A stretch of DNA of 64,000 bases from the NCBI GenBank assembly GCA_902570785.1, contig CACFZK010000002.1, positions 1 through 64,000 of the forward strand, written 5' to 3'. This document shows positions 9,950 to 24,569 of the stretch, in pieces. Position 1 is the stretch's first letter. The number at the start of each line of letters is the position of its first letter. The notes below the pieces were generated by a model. That model saw only the letters and a list, made by a program, of their open reading frames with translations, searched no databases and was not told the DNA's origin. Origin of the DNA: an uncultured Pelagibacteraceae bacterium. GTDB lineage: Bacteria > Pseudomonadota > Alphaproteobacteria > Pelagibacterales > Pelagibacteraceae. The position numbers and the translations under genes are program-made.

Positions 9950-10822
9950 ATGAAAAATACAATATACAAAAAAGAAAAACTGTCAAAATACAGCTGGTTT
10001 AATCTAGGAGGACCAGCCGAAATATTATTTAAACCGAACTCAATTGATGAACTAAAGAATTTTTTAATTAATAAAGAAATAAATAATAAAAATATTTTTA
10101 TCTTGGGAGCTGGCTCTAACACACTTTTTAGAGACACTGGTTTTAATGGTTTTGTAATTAAATTGGGCAAAGAATTTACTAACATTAAACTACTTGAAGA
10201 TAATAAAATAGAAGTTGGTGCAGCAACTTTGGATAAAAAGTTAGCAGATTTTGCATGTCAAAATTCGATCTCAGGATTAGAATTCTTATCTTGTATTCCA
10301 GGGAGTATTGGTGGTGCAGTTACTATGAACAGTGGGTGCTATCAAAAAGATATCTCTAAAATTTTTTATTCGCTTCAAGCAATAGATTTAAATGGAAACG
10401 TAAAAGTTTTTAAAAAAGATGATATTAAATTTTTTTACAGAGGTAATAATTTAGACAGCAAACTAATTATTCTAAATGTTACATTTCAGGGAAAAAAGGG
10501 AAACAAAAGTCAAATTCAGAATTTACAAGACTCTTTTTTAAAAGAAAAAAAAGAGAGTCAACCAAACAGAATAAAGACATGCGGAAGTACTTTTAAAAAT
10601 CCCAAAAATAAAAAAGCTTGGGAACTGATAAAAAAATCTGACTGTTTAAACCTGACGGTAGGAGGAGCAAGTATATCAGATAAACATTGTAATTTTTTTA
10701 TGAACAACGGAAATGCTACTTCGTCAGATGTTGAAAAACTAATTGAAAAAGTTAGAGAAAAAGTTTTTTTAAAAACTGGTACAAAGTTGGAATTAGAAAT
10801 TAAAATAATAGGAGAAAAATAA
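9950..10822 (+). CDS. murB: UDP-N-acetylenolpyruvoylglucosamine reductase MurB
   Basis: FAD flavoenzyme that reduces the enolpyruvyl group to give UDP-MurNAc. The FAD-binding PP-loop region GAGSNTLFRD, the segment GIPGS-type (here CIPGSIGGAV) and the proton-donor serine motif KTCGSTFKNP are present, with a conserved glutamate near the C terminus. The lack of the extra type I inserts and the 290-residue length fit the shorter MurB class, though typing was not done rigorously. ATG begins directly after the murC stop. Confidence 0.96.
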   Translation: MKNTIYKKEKLSKYSWFNLGGPAEILFKPNSIDELKNFLINKEINNKNIFILGAGSNTLFRDTGFNGFVIKLGKEFTNIKLLEDNKIEVGAATLDKKLADFACQNSISGLEFLSCIPGSIGGAVTMNSGCYQKDISKIFYSLQAIDLNGNVKVFKKDDIKFFYRGNNLDSKLIILNVTFQGKKGNKSQIQNLQDSFLKEKKESQPNRIKTCGSTFKNPKNKKAWELIKKSDCLNLTVGGASISDKHCNFFMNNGNATSSDVEKLIEKVREKVFLKTGTKLELEIKIIGEK

Positions 10823-10824
10823 AC

Positions 10825-11757
10825 TTGAAAAATAAGAAAAAAATTTTAGTAATTTTAGGAGGAAACTCTGAAGAGAGAAATATAAGCTTAGATACTGGCA
10901 AATCATGCGCTATGGCTTTAAATAAAATTGGTTTTAATACAATAAAATTTGATCCAAAAAAAAATTCTCTAATTAAAATTAAAAAAATAAATCCAGATAT
11001 AATATTTAATGCTCTTCATGGCAAAGACGGTGAAGATGGAAATATTCAAAGTTTTTTTGAGTATCTAAGGATACCGTATACTCACTCTGGAGTATTATCC
11101 TCAATGATAGCAATGAATAAAAATTTATCAAAGGAACTTTTTAAAAAAAATAAAATCAAAACACCCAAATATTTCTTTTATTGTAAAAGACATCATTTGA
11201 ATATTGACTTAAGAAAAAAAATTAAAAAAAATAGGTTAAACTTTCCAATAGTTGTTAAACCAAACAATGAGGGCTCAAGTATAGGAGTTAAAATTTGTAA
11301 AAATTTTAAAACATTAATTCGTGAGTTTAAAAAGTTAAATAAGATCTATGAAAATTTATTATTTGAAACGTATATTCCTGGACAAGAAATACAGGTCGCA
11401 CTCATTGGAGGCAAGTCTATTGGCGCTATTGAACTTAGACCTAAGAGAAAATTTTATGATTATAATGCAAAATATAAAAAATCAGCTAATACCACTCATT
11501 TAGTACCTGCTCCAATTAAGAAAAAAAAATACAACGAAGTTCTAAGGATTTCTGAAAAGGCTTATAAATTGCTTAAATGCAAAGGAATTGCAAGATGTGA
11601 TTTTAGATTTTATAAAGATACTTTTTATCTTTTAGAACTAAATACACAACCTGGCATGACGAGTCTGTCCCTCGTACCAGAAATCGCAAAATATTCTAAA
11701 ATTTCTTTTGAAAAACTGGTCAAGTGGATGGTAAACGATTCTGGCCTAAACAGATGA
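10825..11757 (+). CDS. ddl: D-alanine--D-alanine ligase
   Basis: ATP-grasp ligase that makes the D-Ala-D-Ala dipeptide used by MurF. Motifs are the N-terminal GGNSEERNISL, GKDGEDGNIQ, the ATP-binding VVKPNNEGSSIGV and the metal-binding ELNTQPGMTSLSLVP. The 310-residue length is standard. The only start that fits is TTG 10825, two bases after murB. The stop overlaps the ftsQ ATG (ATGA arrangement). Confidence 0.95.
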   Translation: MKNKKKILVILGGNSEERNISLDTGKSCAMALNKIGFNTIKFDPKKNSLIKIKKINPDIIFNALHGKDGEDGNIQSFFEYLRIPYTHSGVLSSMIAMNKNLSKELFKKNKIKTPKYFFYCKRHHLNIDLRKKIKKNRLNFPIVVKPNNEGSSIGVKICKNFKTLIREFKKLNKIYENLLFETYIPGQEIQVALIGGKSIGAIELRPKRKFYDYNAKYKKSANTTHLVPAPIKKKKYNEVLRISEKAYKLLKCKGIARCDFRFYKDTFYLLELNTQPGMTSLSLVPEIAKYSKISFEKLVKWMVNDSGLNR

Positions 11758-12428
11758 AAAAAAAAAAAAATTTATTTATATGGTTATTTATATTTGTCTT
11801 TTTATCTACGTATAGTCTCAATTCAACACAAAAAAAAAAAATTTCAATTTTTTCAATAGAAAATATCAATATTGATGGAATAATAAATGTTAATGAGACC
11901 AATTTTAAAAACAGGATAAACAAATTTTTTGGTGAAAGCCTCTTTTTTTTTAATAGCAAAGAACTAAAAAAAATAGCTAGCGAATTTAATTTTATAAAAG
12001 AAATTAAAATTAAAAAAATTTATCCAGACACTTTAAATATAATTCTTCAAGAAAATGAACCAATAGCTATACTTATTGAAAATAATAAAAAAATACTTCT
12101 GTTAGAAATGGGTAATACTGTTTCAAATTATCATGTAGATATAATAAATAGTTTGCCCACCGTTTCAGGAATGAATGCTAAAAAAAATTTTTACGATTTT
12201 TATAAAACTTTAAAAAAAGTAAATTTTGACACAGAATTAATAGAGGAAATTAAATACTTTGGTATTGATAGATGGGATATCATTTTAAAGAGCGGTAAAA
12301 TTATAAAGTTACCAACAGAAAGATTTGAAAGTTCTATTGAAAAATTCATATCGATCTATGATAAAGATAATTTTACTAATTTTAAAATATTTGATTTCAG
12401 AATTAACGGACAACTTATTTTAAAATAA
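11754..12428 (+). CDS. ftsQ: Cell division protein FtsQ
   Basis: Bitopic inner-membrane divisome protein. After a very lysine-rich start there is one membrane segment (about residues 8-22), then a POTRA-like domain beginning IFSIENINIDG and the FtsQ/DivIB-type region IKKIYPDTLNIILQENEPIA. Length is 225 residues from ATG 11754, which overlaps the ddl stop; a GTG at 11724 would add ten residues of no recognisable character. Identification rests on the POTRA motif, topology and position between ddl and ftsA. Confidence 0.88.
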   Translation: MKKKKNLFIWLFIFVFLSTYSLNSTQKKKISIFSIENINIDGIINVNETNFKNRINKFFGESLFFFNSKELKKIASEFNFIKEIKIKKIYPDTLNIILQENEPIAILIENNKKILLLEMGNTVSNYHVDIINSLPTVSGMNAKKNFYDFYKTLKKVNFDTELIEEIKYFGIDRWDIILKSGKIIKLPTERFESSIEKFISIYDKDNFTNFKIFDFRINGQLILK

Positions 12429-12433
12429 AACCT

Positions 12434-13621
12434 ATGAATAAAGACTATTTGATAGCTGAAATATCCGACAACTACATTCGTTATTTAATCTATAAATTTG
12501 ATGAAAAATCTCAGTATAAAATTTTATCAAAAAAAATTTCTAAAAATAATGGAATAAGGAAAGGCAAAATAGTTGATTTTGAATTCTCATCAAAAAAAAT
12601 TAATGAAGACATAAAGTTTCTTGAAAGGGAGTCAAATCAAACATTTAAAAATATATCCTTAGTAATTAATGAACCAGAAATTTCTTGTATAAATCTATCT
12701 GGATTTAAAAAACTAAAGGGATCTAAAGTAGATAAAAGAGATGTAGAATATATTTTGAATGAGGCACAAATATCAATATCACAAAATAACAAGAAAAATT
12801 CAATTTTGCATATAATTAATTCTTATTTCATTTTAGATAAGATAAAAAAAAACAAGATACCTTTGAATTTACATGGAGATCATCTTAGTCTTAATATGAC
12901 TTTTATTTCTTTACCAAAAAATAATTTGAAAAATATAAAAGCATTATTTGATAATTGTGATTTAAAAATCGAGAGAATCATAACTAAACCTTTGGCATGT
13001 GGTATAAATTTATTAAACAAAAAGAATAAAAACAAAGACTTTTTATTAATAAATTTCGATAAAGAATTTAGCAGCATTTCTTTTTTTGAGGAGTCTTCGT
13101 TAGTTTTTACAAAAATATTCCCATTTGGAACTAATTCAATTATTAACGATATTAGCAAACTTTGTTCTATCAATGAAAATGAAGTTAGATTAATTATAAA
13201 GAAAATAGACTTTGCCAATAAAATTGATGTAAAAGATTATATAGACAAAAATCTATTTCGAGAATCAAAATTTAAAAAATTATCAATTAAGCATGTTAAA
13301 GAAATTATAAATGCTAGAATAATTGAAATGTTAGACTATTTATTTAACAAAAATAAAAATTTGAAACATATTAATGAAAAAATCTTAAGTATTGATATAT
13401 TTTTTGAAGATAACGAAGTATTAGAATATCTAGGTAAGTTATTTCATGAAAATTTGAGAATTAGCAACATGAAAACCCAGATCGAATTATTGCAGTTAGA
13501 CGATTTTTTTGCTCTCTCTGGAGCTGCAGAATTAATATTTAAAGGATGGGAGAAGGAAGCCATCCCTTTAAATAAAGTAAAAAAGTCAGTAATTTCAAGA
13601 TTTTTCGAGCGTTTTTTTTAA
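12434..13621 (+). CDS. ftsA: FtsA-like divisome protein with degenerate actin-fold nucleotide motifs
   Basis: Position after ftsQ, length (395 residues) and the C-terminal amphipathic tail (VISRFFERFF, the usual membrane-targeting helix) identify it as FtsA, the actin-like tether of the Z ring. The actin-family nucleotide motifs are poorly kept. The phosphate-1 loop near residue 8 reads EISDNYIRY instead of a DxGT-type loop. The phosphate-2 region near residue 200 reads LINFDKEFSSI with no DIGGGTT. No GGG adenosine motif is seen. The MreB in this window keeps all three. Either this FtsA does not bind ATP normally or it is very divergent. No ftsZ follows. Confidence 0.8.
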   Translation: MNKDYLIAEISDNYIRYLIYKFDEKSQYKILSKKISKNNGIRKGKIVDFEFSSKKINEDIKFLERESNQTFKNISLVINEPEISCINLSGFKKLKGSKVDKRDVEYILNEAQISISQNNKKNSILHIINSYFILDKIKKNKIPLNLHGDHLSLNMTFISLPKNNLKNIKALFDNCDLKIERIITKPLACGINLLNKKNKNKDFLLINFDKEFSSISFFEESSLVFTKIFPFGTNSIINDISKLCSINENEVRLIIKKIDFANKIDVKDYIDKNLFRESKFKKLSIKHVKEIINARIIEMLDYLFNKNKNLKHINEKILSIDIFFEDNEVLEYLGKLFHENLRISNMKTQIELLQLDDFFALSGAAELIFKGWEKEAIPLNKVKKSVISRFFERFF

Positions 13622-13694
13622 GTAATAACTTGCTGTAGTTTTTTGTAATATTTGTTGTTTTTAAGTAAATTTCAACTTTTTGTATATTTCTCAC

Positions 13695-14624
13695 ATGTTT
13701 GAAAGTAATCAAAAAACTCTAAACAAAACAATAAACTTTTTAGGCACAGGGCTTCATTCGGGCAAAAAAGTATCTATTAACTTGGAACCAGCTGAAGCTG
13801 ACACAGGTATTATTTTTAAGAGAACAGATATTAAAAATAACAATGAGATAAAAGCAAATTATACAAATGTTTCTTCAGCTAAGCTTTGTACAAAAATAGA
13901 AAATGATCATGGAGTTTCAGTTTCGACCATCGAACATTTGATGGCTGCACTTTATATTTGCGGTGTAGATAATTTAGTTGTCAAGATAGATGGTGGAGAA
14001 GTTCCCATAATGGATGGGTCATCAATAGAATTTGTGGAAAAGATTAATGAAACTGGCTTAAAGATATTAGATAAAAATAGAAAATTTATTAAGATTAATA
14101 AAAAAGTTGAATTAAAATTAGACGGTAAGTCGATATCTATAGAACCAGCGGTAGATAGCTTGAAAGTTGCTTTTACTCTAAGTTATGAAAATAATCCTTT
14201 AATAAAATCTCAAACAAACTGTGTAGATTTCAAAAATAAAAATTTAGAGAATATTTACTCTGCAAGAACATTTTGTTTATATGAAGATATTGAAAAAGTT
14301 AAATCCCTAGGTCTAGCTAAGGGCGGTAATTTAGACAATGCAGTAGTGATAAAAGGAGATAAGGTTTTAAATAAGAAAGGTCTTAGATCAAAGAACGAAT
14401 TTGTAAATCACAAAATTCTAGACTTAGCTGGCGACTTTATGTTAGCTGGCATGAGGGTTATAGGATCCGTTTCATGTAAGCATGGTGGTCACCTACTTAC
14501 GAATGATTTCCTCAGAAAAATACTATCTGATAGAGCTAATTTTATAATTGTTGAAAGTCTTAAAGATATCTCAAATCTAAAAAAAATCACTTCTGATCAA
14601 AAAAGAATTGCTGTAAACGCTTAA
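13695..14624 (+). CDS. lpxC: UDP-3-O-acyl-N-acetylglucosamine deacetylase LpxC
   Basis: Zinc deacetylase for the committed step of lipid A synthesis, so the cell has a Gram-negative outer membrane. The family signatures are LGTGLHSG, the zinc-histidine motif STIEHLMAAL, MDGSS, the segment NEFVNHKILDLAGDF carrying two zinc ligands, and the catalytic histidine in KHGGH. Length is 309 residues from ATG 13695; the longer frame from TTG 13680 adds nothing conserved. In many proteobacteria ftsZ separates ftsA from lpxC; here only about 73 noncoding bases do. Confidence 0.95.
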   Translation: MFESNQKTLNKTINFLGTGLHSGKKVSINLEPAEADTGIIFKRTDIKNNNEIKANYTNVSSAKLCTKIENDHGVSVSTIEHLMAALYICGVDNLVVKIDGGEVPIMDGSSIEFVEKINETGLKILDKNRKFIKINKKVELKLDGKSISIEPAVDSLKVAFTLSYENNPLIKSQTNCVDFKNKNLENIYSARTFCLYEDIEKVKSLGLAKGGNLDNAVVIKGDKVLNKKGLRSKNEFVNHKILDLAGDFMLAGMRVIGSVSCKHGGHLLTNDFLRKILSDRANFIIVESLKDISNLKKITSDQKRIAVNA

Positions 14625-14670
14625 TTAAACATAATTTTACGAAAAGTATTTTTTTTGTTATTAATACTTA

Positions 14671-19206
<4,536 letters not shown>

Positions 19207-19207
<1 letters not shown>

Positions 19208-21252
19208 TATTTAATCAATTTTTTTTTTAATCTAGCCCACCCAGGACTTCGGAATTCATCATTATCTTCAAGAAGTCTGTCTTGATTAAAATCAAAATCA
19301 TCCGATACATCTTTTACCTGTTCTTCATTTCTTTCAATTCCTTCATCCGGAAGTTCATTTACAAATCTTGATGGCAAACTATCCATCCATTCACCATGCC
19401 AGACTCTTTGGGTAGCAAAAGATATGTAGGCATATCTTTCAGCTCTTGTAATTCCAACATATGCTAACCTTCTTTCCTCTTCTAATGCTAGATCCCCTTT
19501 TTCTTCTAAAGATTTTTGATGAGGGAATAAACCCTCTTCCCAACCAGGTAAAAACACAGTTTTAAATTCTAATCCTTTTGCTGCATGCATAGTCATTATA
19601 TTAACTTTGTCGTCATTCCACTCTTGGTCAATCGATGTTGCTAGAGCAACATGTTCTAAGAAACCTTGTAAATTATCATAATCATTCATAGCTCTCAAAA
19701 GTTCTTTTAAATTTTCAAGACGGTTTTCATTTTCTAAATCTTTTTTATTCTTTAACATATTTGAATAACCTGACTCATCTAATATAATTTTTAAAAGATC
19801 GTAATGTTTATTTTTCTTTAGATCGGATCTCCATTTGCTTATTAAATTTAAAAGATAAGATAAAACTGTTTTTACTTTAGGCTTAAACTTATTCAATTGA
19901 ATTAGTTTGCGAGCCGCATCCTCCAAACATAATTTATTTTTTGCAGAATATTCATGAAGTTGTTTAATTGTTGAGTCTCCCAATCCTCTTTTAGGTGTGT
20001 TTACTATTCTCTCAAAAGCTAAATCATCATACTTTTGACTTATTATTCTTAAATAACAGATTGCATCTTTTATTTCAGCTCTCTCATAAAACTTTATACC
20101 TCCTATAATCCTATAATTAATTCCAATTTTTAGGAATCTTTCCTCAAATTCGCGTGTTTGATATATTGCCCTTACTAATATTGCGGTTTCATTTAAAGCT
20201 TTTTTATTTTTTACATACTCTTCAAGAGTATCACTAATACCTATTGCTTCTTCTTTTCCATTCTTGTAGCAATTTAATTTAACTAGATCTCCATGTTTAC
20301 CCTCAGACCAAAGTTTTTTTCCTAGTCTATCTTTGTTGTGCGAAATTAAGTGTGAAGCTATATTTAAAATATTTTTTGTAGATCTATAGTTTTGTTCTAA
20401 TCTAAAAATATTACAATTTGGATAAACCTTGTCGAAACCTAAAAAGTTTTTTATCTCCGCACCTCTCCAGCTATAGATAGATTGATCATCGTCTCCTACA
20501 CAACATATATTTTTATTTTTATTAACAATTAAATTTAACCATTTATTTTGAATAAAATTTGTATCCTGATACTCATCAACTAAAATATATTTAAAATTAT
20601 TTGAGTAAATATTTCTTATTTCAATATTTTTTTCAAAAAGTTTAACACAATAAAGTATTAGATCACCAAAATCACACGAGTTAAGATCTTTTATTTTATT
20701 TTGATAAATACTGTAAACTTTTAAAATTTGATTATCAAAAATATCTTTCTTATTTAATCTAACTTCTTCAGGCAAAAAACCTCTATTTTTCCATCTATCT
20801 ATCGTTGAAATTATAAATTGAGGCGATATCTTTTTGGCATCAATATTTTCTCCTTTACAGATGTTTCTTACAAGTTTCTTTTGATCCTCTGTGTCTAAAA
20901 TTGTAAAATTGCTTTTTAGGCCGACAGCTTCAGCATGTCTTCTTAAAAATCTTACGCTTATAGAATGAAAAGTTCCAAGCCAAGGCATAGAATTAAGTTT
21001 GCTTCCTAACATCTTAATAACTCTATCTCTCATTTCTTTGGCGGCTTTATTCGTGAAGGTCACGCACAATATTTGATTGGGCCATGCTTTTTTTTGGTTA
21101 ACTAAATAGGCTAATTTTGTAGTTAATACCTTGGTTTTACCCGAACCGGCTCCAGCCACAATCAATGAGGGACCCTCAACATTCAACACTGCGGCTTTCT
21201 GCTGTTCGTTTAATCCATCAAGAAAGTTTATTTTTTCATTCATAATAAACAT
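19207..21252 (-). CDS. uvrD: UvrD/PcrA-type DNA helicase
   Basis: Superfamily 1 3'-5' helicase for repair and replication-fork maintenance. Motifs: Q-motif GLNEQQKAAV, Walker A AGAGSGKT, motif Ia TFTNKAAKEM, Walker B VDEYQDTN, motif III GDDDQSIYSWRGA, motif IV LEQNYRST, motif V TMHAAKGLEF and motif VI EERRLAYVGITRA. The 681-residue length fits PcrA/UvrD. Two candidate starts three codons apart exist (21252 and 21243). PcrA versus UvrD cannot be separated from motifs alone. It is divergent from the AsmA-like gene with only 36 bases between. Confidence 0.94.
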
Positions 21253-21288
21253 TTTATTTTTACATTAAAATGCTTATAAAACAACAAA

Positions 21289-22734
21289 ATGAAAGTCCCA
21301 CCATTAAATTTAATCAAACAGCTGTTAAAAAAAAAGGTTTTTTTCTACCCACAGAAGTATCTTAGTAAAAAAAAATTTTTTATAGGTTTATTTCTTATTC
21401 TCCTATTAGCATTTTTTACATACTTTTTAAAACCCACATATTATGATTACAATAATAATAAAGATATTATTCAAAATAAAATTAAAGATAAATTTAAATT
21501 ACAAACAATAATAGACGGTGACGTATCTTATTCTGCTTTTCCTAGCCCGGCCTTAATAGTCAACAATGTAAAAATAGATTTTGGAAATATTAATTCGAGT
21601 AAAATAATTATTAAAAAAATGATTATTAAAACTGCATATAATAAAATTTCCAAAATTAATGAATTAGATTTTAAGAAAATTATTTTAATTGATCAAAGTA
21701 TAAAAATAAATCCATCAAACCTAAAACAGGTATTCAATTTTTTGACATTGCATAAAGAAGGGCAAATAACATTAAAAAATACAAAAGTAATTTTTGAAGA
21801 TACTCAAAAGAATAAAATTAATTTTGATAAAGTCAACCTAACTGATAAATTTAAAAATAATAAACATAAAATTACTTCACATTTATATTTTTCAAATAAC
21901 CAAATTAAAATTAAATTCGAAAATTTTATTGGTTCAGAAAAATTATTAAAAATTAATATTCCAAATTTAAATCAAAATTTAGAAGTTAATTTTAATAAAG
22001 AAAGTACATTAAAAAATTTAGTTGGGCAATTAAAACTAAATATTTTTGACAGTATATTATTATTAAATTTCGAAGGAAAAGATAACTTTAATATTTCAAA
22101 ATCTTATTTAAGAAATAAATTTTTAAATTCAAAAATCGATGGACAAATTTCTTTTAAAGATCCTTTTACTTTTAGTATTGATATGGGGGTAAATCAAATC
22201 AATATTAAAAAGTTATTTAAATCTTACCCACTTTTCCAAACTGGAAAAATAAGTAAAAAAATAAATGGGAAATTAAACGTTAATATTAAAACTATAGAAA
22301 CTTTTATTGGAAAAATAAATGATACTAACATGCAACTTAATTTTCAAAATGGAGATTTAAAGATTAATAATATTAAATCACAATTACCTTTTTCAAGTAT
22401 CTTAGACTCAAATATAATTTTACTGCTAAACAATAAAAAACCCAAAATTGAATATGATTTAAAACTTTCATCAAAAAACCCTGAAAAACTTTTAAGAAAA
22501 TTTGGTATATACGATTTTAATCGAAAACAAGCCACTTGGTATATTAAAGGTATTATTGACGTGAAAAGTAAAAAAATTAAATTTACCAAATTATTAATGG
22601 ATCAGACGCAAATTAAAACTAAAAGTGAAATAAAAATTATTGAGGATGCTTTCAATCAAAATGTAATTAATGAGGGAATAAGTGGGATATTCGACCTTTT
22701 TAAATTCAAGAAGTTTTTAAAAGAAGTTTATTAA
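21289..22734 (+). CDS. AsmA-like protein
   Basis: A 481-residue protein with one N-terminal membrane segment (about residues 28-46) and a long, asparagine- and lysine-rich, beta-strand-patterned remainder, as in AsmA-family proteins, which are tied to phospholipid transport or outer-membrane maintenance. The segment SYSAFPSPALIVNNVKIDF is the typical AsmA N-terminal motif. Shorter than E. coli AsmA (about 617). The end faces fumC with four bases between the stops. Family call is moderately sure; the exact role is not known. Confidence 0.7.
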   Translation: MKVPPLNLIKQLLKKKVFFYPQKYLSKKKFFIGLFLILLLAFFTYFLKPTYYDYNNNKDIIQNKIKDKFKLQTIIDGDVSYSAFPSPALIVNNVKIDFGNINSSKIIIKKMIIKTAYNKISKINELDFKKIILIDQSIKINPSNLKQVFNFLTLHKEGQITLKNTKVIFEDTQKNKINFDKVNLTDKFKNNKHKITSHLYFSNNQIKIKFENFIGSEKLLKINIPNLNQNLEVNFNKESTLKNLVGQLKLNIFDSILLLNFEGKDNFNISKSYLRNKFLNSKIDGQISFKDPFTFSIDMGVNQINIKKLFKSYPLFQTGKISKKINGKLNVNIKTIETFIGKINDTNMQLNFQNGDLKINNIKSQLPFSSILDSNIILLLNNKKPKIEYDLKLSSKNPEKLLRKFGIYDFNRKQATWYIKGIIDVKSKKIKFTKLLMDQTQIKTKSEIKIIEDAFNQNVINEGISGIFDLFKFKKFLKEVY

Positions 22735-22738
22735 TATT

Positions 22739-24130
22739 TTATCTGTTTGGTTTTGTCATCTTAAGCGGATTAACAATTTTTAAAAAATCTTTTTCATTAA
22801 TTAATCCAGACTTTAAAGCTTCATGTTTCAAAGTAGTTCCATTTTTATGTGCTAATTTTGCTATTCTTGCAGCATTATCATAACCAATTTTTGGTGTTAA
22901 AGCTGTTACTAACATTAAAGAATTTTCTAATAAAAATTTAATTCTTTTTTTATCAGCTTTAAGACCTTTGACACAATATTTTGCAAAGGCTAAAGAAGAG
23001 TCCGACATGATGTTTATAGATTGTAAAATATTATGAATTATTAACGGCTTGAAAACATTCAATTCAAAATGTCCATGAGAGCCTGCCATTGTAATACCAT
23101 TATGATTCCCAATCACTTTTACACAAACCATAGTTACTGCTTCACATTGAGTAGGATTAACCTTACCCGGCATTATAGATGATCCAGGTTCATTTTCTGG
23201 TAAAATAAGTTCACCATAACCAGCTCTTGGACCTGAGCCAAGAAACCTTATATCATTTGCGATTTTCATCAGACATACAGCTGTAGTATTCATGGTTCCA
23301 GAAAAATTCACAATTGGATCGTGAGATGCTAATGCTGCAAATTTATTTTTAGATGGTTGAAATGGCAGTTTTGTTATTTTTCTTATTTCTCTAACTATTT
23401 TTTTATCAAAACCTCTTTTAGTGTTAAGACCGGTTCCAACAGCAGTTCCTCCTTGTGCTAGATAATAAATTTCATTGAGTGCTCTTTCAATTCTCTCTAT
23501 ACACTTTTTTAATTGAGAGTGATATCCAGAAAACTCTTGACCCAAAGTTAAAGGAGTTGCATCTTGCAAATGTGTTCTACCTAGTTTAACAATTTTTTTA
23601 AATTCATTTGTCTTTTTTCTTAATTCATTTTCTAATATTTTTAGAGAAGGAAGCAATTTTTTTTTAGCTTTCATTGCTATTGAAATATGCATTGCAGTTG
23701 GGAATACATCATTTGTAGATTGTGATTTATTTACATGGTCATTAGGATGAACTGGTTTTTTGGTTCCCATTTTACCACCCATCATTTGTATTGCTCTGTT
23801 GGCAATAACTTCATTTACATTCATGTTTGTTTGGGTACCCGATCCTGTTTGCCAAACTTTTAAGGGAAAGTGGCTATTTAATTTACCCTTTATTATTTCA
23901 TCAGAAGCTTTAATAATGAATCTGCCTACTTTCTTATCTAAATCTCTATTTTTAATATTAATAATTGCAGCAGCCTTTTTTACGATTGCTATTGATTGAA
24001 TAAGTATAGGTCTTACTAAAAAATCTCCAATATCAAAGTACTTATTTGATCTTTGGGTTGATGCGCCCCAATACTTATCACCAGGTACTTTAATTTTACC
24101 AATAGAATCAAATTCAGTTCTATATTTCAT
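22739..24130 (-). CDS. fumC: Class II fumarate hydratase FumC
   Basis: TCA-cycle enzyme converting fumarate to malate without an iron-sulfur cluster. The superfamily signature [15 protein letters not shown] is intact. Upstream are the substrate segments [27 protein letters not shown] and [20 protein letters not shown], which distinguish FumC from aspartase and argininosuccinate lyase relatives. ATG 24130 is preferred over TTG 24142, giving 463 residues, the usual length. Confidence 0.96.
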   Translation of the reverse strand: MKYRTEFDSIGKIKVPGDKYWGASTQRSNKYFDIGDFLVRPILIQSIAIVKKAAAIINIKNRDLDKKVGRFIIKASDEIIKGKLNSHFPLKVWQTGSGTQTNMNVNEVIANRAIQMMGGKMGTKKPVHPNDHVNKSQSTNDVFPTAMHISIAMKAKKKLLPSLKILENELRKKTNEFKKIVKLGRTHLQDATPLTLGQEFSGYHSQLKKCIERIERALNEIYYLAQGGTAVGTGLNTKRGFDKKIVREIRKITKLPFQPSKNKFAALASHDPIVNFSGTMNTTAVCLMKIANDIRFLGSGPRAGYGELILPENEPGSSIMPGKVNPTQCEAVTMVCVKVIGNHNGITMAGSHGHFELNVFKPLIIHNILQSINIMSDSSLAFAKYCVKGLKADKKRIKFLLENSLMLVTALTPKIGYDNAARIAKLAHKNGTTLKHEALKSGLINEKDFLKIVNPLKMTKPNR

Positions 24131-24197
24131 TGATATATCCAAGTTATATTAAACATTAAAAATTGTAAATAATTTATAAACTAACTGTGGGGATTTT

Positions 24198-24569
24198 ATG
24201 ACAAATTTTACTAGTGTAAAAAAATTTATGGAAACTTTTGGACAAGAAGTAAAGTCAAAGCCAGCTTTTCCATCTGAAAAAATATCAAAATTGAGATATG
24301 ATTTGATTAAAGAAGAGTTAGACGAATTTCAAGAAGCTTTGGATGAAAAAAATTTAAAGGAAATTGCCGACTCACTCACCGATATTTTATATGTTACTTA
24401 CGGTGCTGGACATGCATTCGGAATAGATCTTGATAAGTGTTTTGATGAAGTCCAAAGGTCTAATATGAGCAAACTAGGAGCAGATGGAAAACCAATTTAT
24501 AATGAACACGGTAAAGTTATGAAAGGCCCAAATTATTTTGAACCAAATTTAAAAAAATTTATAGATTAG
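24198..24569 (+). CDS. MazG-like nucleotide pyrophosphohydrolase
   Basis: Small (123 residues) all-alpha NTP pyrophosphohydrolase-like protein. The metal-binding EExxE...ExxD pattern is visible as IKEELDEFQEAL followed by EIADSLTDILYV. The C-terminal stretch NMSKLG--DGKPIY--GKVMKGPNYFEP is typical of the group annotated as phosphoribosyl-ATP pyrophosphohydrolase-like or HAD-associated. It probably hydrolyses a nucleoside triphosphate; the substrate cannot be told. It is divergent from fumC with 67 bases between, and its stop overlaps the next convergent gene by four bases. Confidence 0.8.
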   Translation: MTNFTSVKKFMETFGQEVKSKPAFPSEKISKLRYDLIKEELDEFQEALDEKNLKEIADSLTDILYVTYGAGHAFGIDLDKCFDEVQRSNMSKLGADGKPIYNEHGKVMKGPNYFEPNLKKFID

